NCBI GenBank assembly: GCA_023411815.1
Contig: JAEYOJ010000069.1
Location: 1 to 54,751, forward strand
DNA from: Pseudomonadota bacterium
GTDB taxonomy: Bacteria; Desulfobacterota; Desulfovibrionia; Desulfovibrionales; Desulfovibrionaceae
Direction: 5' to 3'
DNA length: 54,751 nt
Under the pieces are notes generated by a model. It saw only the letters and a list, made by a program, of their open reading frames with translations. It ran no database searches and was not told the origin of the DNA. The position numbers and the translations under genes are program-made. Shown piece after piece: positions 53,281 through 54,751 of the stretch. The first letter of the stretch is position 1. Every line of letters begins with the position of its first letter.

Positions 53281-53406
53281 TAGAGCATTTGCTTTTGAAA
53301 ATGCTCCGCAAGCCATGCGTGGCATGGCTTGCCGCCAGCTTCGGCGCAGGCGCAATCCACTTGCGCCGTCGACGCCGGAGCGGGCGTCTAAAAGCAGCTT
53401 TCTTTA
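53281..53406. repeat. Family 2 multi-hairpin, MITE-like repeat, copy 2
   Basis: This copy follows copy 1 in order: TAGAGCATTTGCTTTTGAAA at the left, then GCAAGCCATG/CATGGCTTGC, GGCGCAA/TTGCGCC, GACGCC/GGGCGTC, and AAAAGCA near the right edge. The right terminal repeat has drifted (TTTCTTTAGA instead of TCTGCTCTAG). It lies between panB and the repressor gene, both on the minus strand. Confidence 0.9.
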
Positions 53407-53515
53407 GACTAAAACAATCGCCTTGGAAAGGGGAGCCGCCAGATGATCTTGAAATGCGAACGGCCCCTCTCGGGGCCGCTTCGATCGAACGTGGATGGTC
53501 GGAGGCGCAGGACTG

Positions 53516-54196
53516 CTAGATGTCCTGGAGCACCCAAACGATTCTGCCCACGAGCTGCTTATCCTTCAGTTCGGGAGTGAGGTACTGTTCAGGGTGGATC
53601 GGGTTTTCGCTGCGCAGGATGAAACGGTTGTTCTCGGCGTCGAAGAAGACGCGCTTGAGCACCAGGCCTTCATGGGGAACATGCACGCCGTACAGCTCTC
53701 CGGACAGAATGCGCCGTTGCTCCATGTCCAGGCCCACATATGCCCCCCGGCGAATGAGCGGCTCCATGCCCGAGCCTTCGATCTTGAGCGCGAGCAATGC
53801 CGGCCTGAAAAACGTCTCGGGAATCGCCAGCTGGGAAACGAAGTCGGGTTGCCAGGCGCCTTCCGCGTTACAGGCCCCGATCATGCTGGAGACGTTTACC
53901 ACCCGGCTGCGGGCTGGGGATTTGCCGTAGCCCGAGATGGGCTCGGCCATGCTGGCGACATGCGTATCGCCCATGCCCGGCTTGAGATACATGGGCTCGA
54001 TACCGTCGGACAGCCATTCGGGGTTGAGCCCCAGCGAACGATAGAGCTTCATGTACCAATCGGCAGGCACGGAATTGCGGCGTTTGGCGTCTGAAATGCT
54101 TGACTGTCTGATGCCGAGCAGGTTGGCAAGCTCCACCTGGGTTCTGGCTCCGGTGGCCTTCTTGATCCTATCGAGGACCTCGTCAAAACTGGTCAT
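53516..54196 (-). CDS. CI-like repressor with HTH and S24 peptidase-like domain
   Basis: This 226-residue protein has a CI-type helix-turn-helix (about 1-65: ARTQVELANLLGIRQSSISDAKRRNSVPADW). A C-terminal S24/LexA-like domain follows (about 105-226), with the lysine K181 in LVLKRVFF. The nucleophile motif reads GSGM (141-144) instead of GDSM, so the usual serine position is glycine, with a serine one place earlier (S142). Self-cleavage is therefore doubtful; it may act as a stable dimer. ATG 54196 was chosen as the start of the HTH domain; AGGAGT lies nine bases upstream. No phage genes are visible, so it may be a domesticated regulator. Confidence 0.85.
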   Translation of the reverse strand: MTSFDEVLDRIKKATGARTQVELANLLGIRQSSISDAKRRNSVPADWYMKLYRSLGLNPEWLSDGIEPMYLKPGMGDTHVASMAEPISGYGKSPARSRVVNVSSMIGACNAEGAWQPDFVSQLAIPETFFRPALLALKIEGSGMEPLIRRGAYVGLDMEQRRILSGELYGVHVPHEGLVLKRVFFDAENNRFILRSENPIHPEQYLTPELKDKQLVGRIVWVLQDI

Positions 54197-54217
54197 AACG
54201 TACCTACTCCTTAACAC

Positions 54218-54234
54218 TGATCCAGATATGATCA
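54218..54234. promoter_or_regulatory. Candidate operator dyad upstream of the CI-like repressor
   Basis: TGATC (54218-54222) and GATCA (54230-54234) form a dyad with a 7-base spacer, about 20 bases upstream of the repressor start codon and next to its ribosome binding site. Autoregulation is plausible but not shown. Confidence 0.4.
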
Positions 54235-54235
54235 C

Positions 54236-54677
54236 TGTCGATGGGGGGGATGGTTCCTAGGAAAGCAGATAAACCGACTACGCTAAACCTGGACACGATC
54301 TTGCGCTGTAAGCGCTGAGCGGTGCAAAAGTCGCTATCGGTTCCAGGAATTGCTTCGTGGGCGGAATCGCCCATTACAAAAATTGGCTTGGCATGTCTAT
54401 GCTCGACTTGCTTGCTGCAAACAGCAAGCACATCCCGTTGCGAGGCAAATCCTATACGTGGTGAACCCGGCAAGGGTCCACCCACCAAGAGAGTTGAACA
54501 TCGATTCAAAACAAGTGTGTGTTATTACAACAAATCGCGTATATAAAAATAAATCCTGCAAACCACACTATTCGAAAACAATACGAAATTGAAATCTTTT
54601 TTTAGGTTGTTTCAAAATAGATCAAGATGCACGCCGCCATTGAATAAATGCCGAACGGTCGTGGGCAGGCGATTGTC
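54236..54677. other. 442-base AT-rich region with no clear gene
   Basis: The base composition changes sharply to AT-rich from about 54490 to 54640, with poly-T and poly-A runs. Open frames in it have no good ribosome binding site or recognisable product. It may be a promoter region for the CI-like repressor, or foreign DNA. Confidence 0.5.
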
Positions 54678-54700
54678 TGCGGGAGCCGAAGGCTCCCGCA
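54678..54700 (-). terminator. Hairpin just after the hflC-like stop
   Basis: TGCGGGAGCC (54678-54687) pairs perfectly with GGCTCCCGCA (54691-54700) around a 3-base loop. It directly follows the stop codon of the minus-strand gene. No T-run follows, so it may protect the transcript end as much as stop polymerase. Confidence 0.6.
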
Positions 54701-54751
54701 TCAGCGCATGTACTTGAAGAAGGGCGAATCCGGTGTAAGCACCAGTCTGGA
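54701..54751 (-). CDS. C-terminal end of a probable HflC-type protease modulator (partial)
   Basis: Only the last 16 codons are in the window, reading SRLVLTPDSPFFKYMR followed by TGA on the minus strand. This end resembles the C-terminus of many HflC proteins (LVLxxDSxFFxYL), a band-7 membrane protein that with HflK modulates the FtsH protease. The remainder lies outside the window, so the assignment is tentative. Confidence 0.5.
   Translation of the reverse strand, partial: SRLVLTPDSPFFKYMR

Noticed and set aside
54204..54509. Minus-strand open frame of 101 codons upstream of the CI-like repressor
   Set aside because: No ribosome binding site, no recognisable motif, and it overlaps the probable promoter and operator region of the repressor.

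Overview
The window looks like chromosome from a GC-rich sulfate-reducing bacterium of the Desulfovibrionales. The clues are a TunR-type (integrase fold plus two TOBE domains) regulator, a TrmD with an extra C-terminal SPOUT domain inside an ffh-rpsP-KH-rimM-trmD-rplS-rnhB-yraN block, a NifA-like regulator, and families of dispersed palindromic repeats. This placement rests on gene content read by eye, not on a database search.

Layout: an IS5-type insertion sequence end (1-122) lies beside a TSUP exporter and a divergent TunR-like regulator. A sugar block follows (2651-7866): a family 2 glycosyltransferase, then a translationally coupled pair of a beta-phosphoglucomutase-like HAD protein and a trehalose-phosphatase/GH65 phosphorylase fusion. 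Next come a small membrane protein, a secreted RCC1-propeller/PKD protein, a DegT-type sugar aminotransferase, a methyltransferase, an ExeA-like ATPase with LysM, a NifA-like activator, a YihY membrane protein, an App1-type phosphatase, a Cache-type histidine kinase and a small envelope protein. A thiamine salvage unit (cytX, thiM) sits behind a TPP riboswitch. YcaO and rhodanese genes are divergent. A hydantoinase-like gene overlaps a histone-deacetylase-like gene with a C-terminal Cys-pair domain. A Fic AMPylator and a GAF protein with a lone H-box precede the SRP/ribosomal block (33507-39666). A low-GC segment with an antisense 75-residue gene interrupts that block between rimM and trmD. 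The last part holds a class I aminotransferase, a second family 2 glycosyltransferase, YdcF, a giant AsmA protein, a second YihY, a beta-lactamase-fold protein, a Tlc-like carrier, a panB operon, a CI-like repressor and the tail of a probable hflC.

The most unusual signal is in the repeats. Family 1 has two adjacent hairpins whose arm sequences differ between copies yet still pair. Three good copies are intergenic, and two of those start exactly at a stop codon. A fourth copy lies in frame inside a glycosyltransferase gene and adds about 54 residues next to its DxD motif, reminiscent of palindromic elements known inside rickettsial genes. Family 2 is a roughly 127-bp, MITE-like multi-hairpin element with two copies, and terminal inverted repeats clear in one of them.

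Limits: no searches or folding were run. Family calls rest on recognised motifs; start codons were chosen from ribosome binding sites and family lengths. No tRNA, rRNA or CRISPR array was seen.
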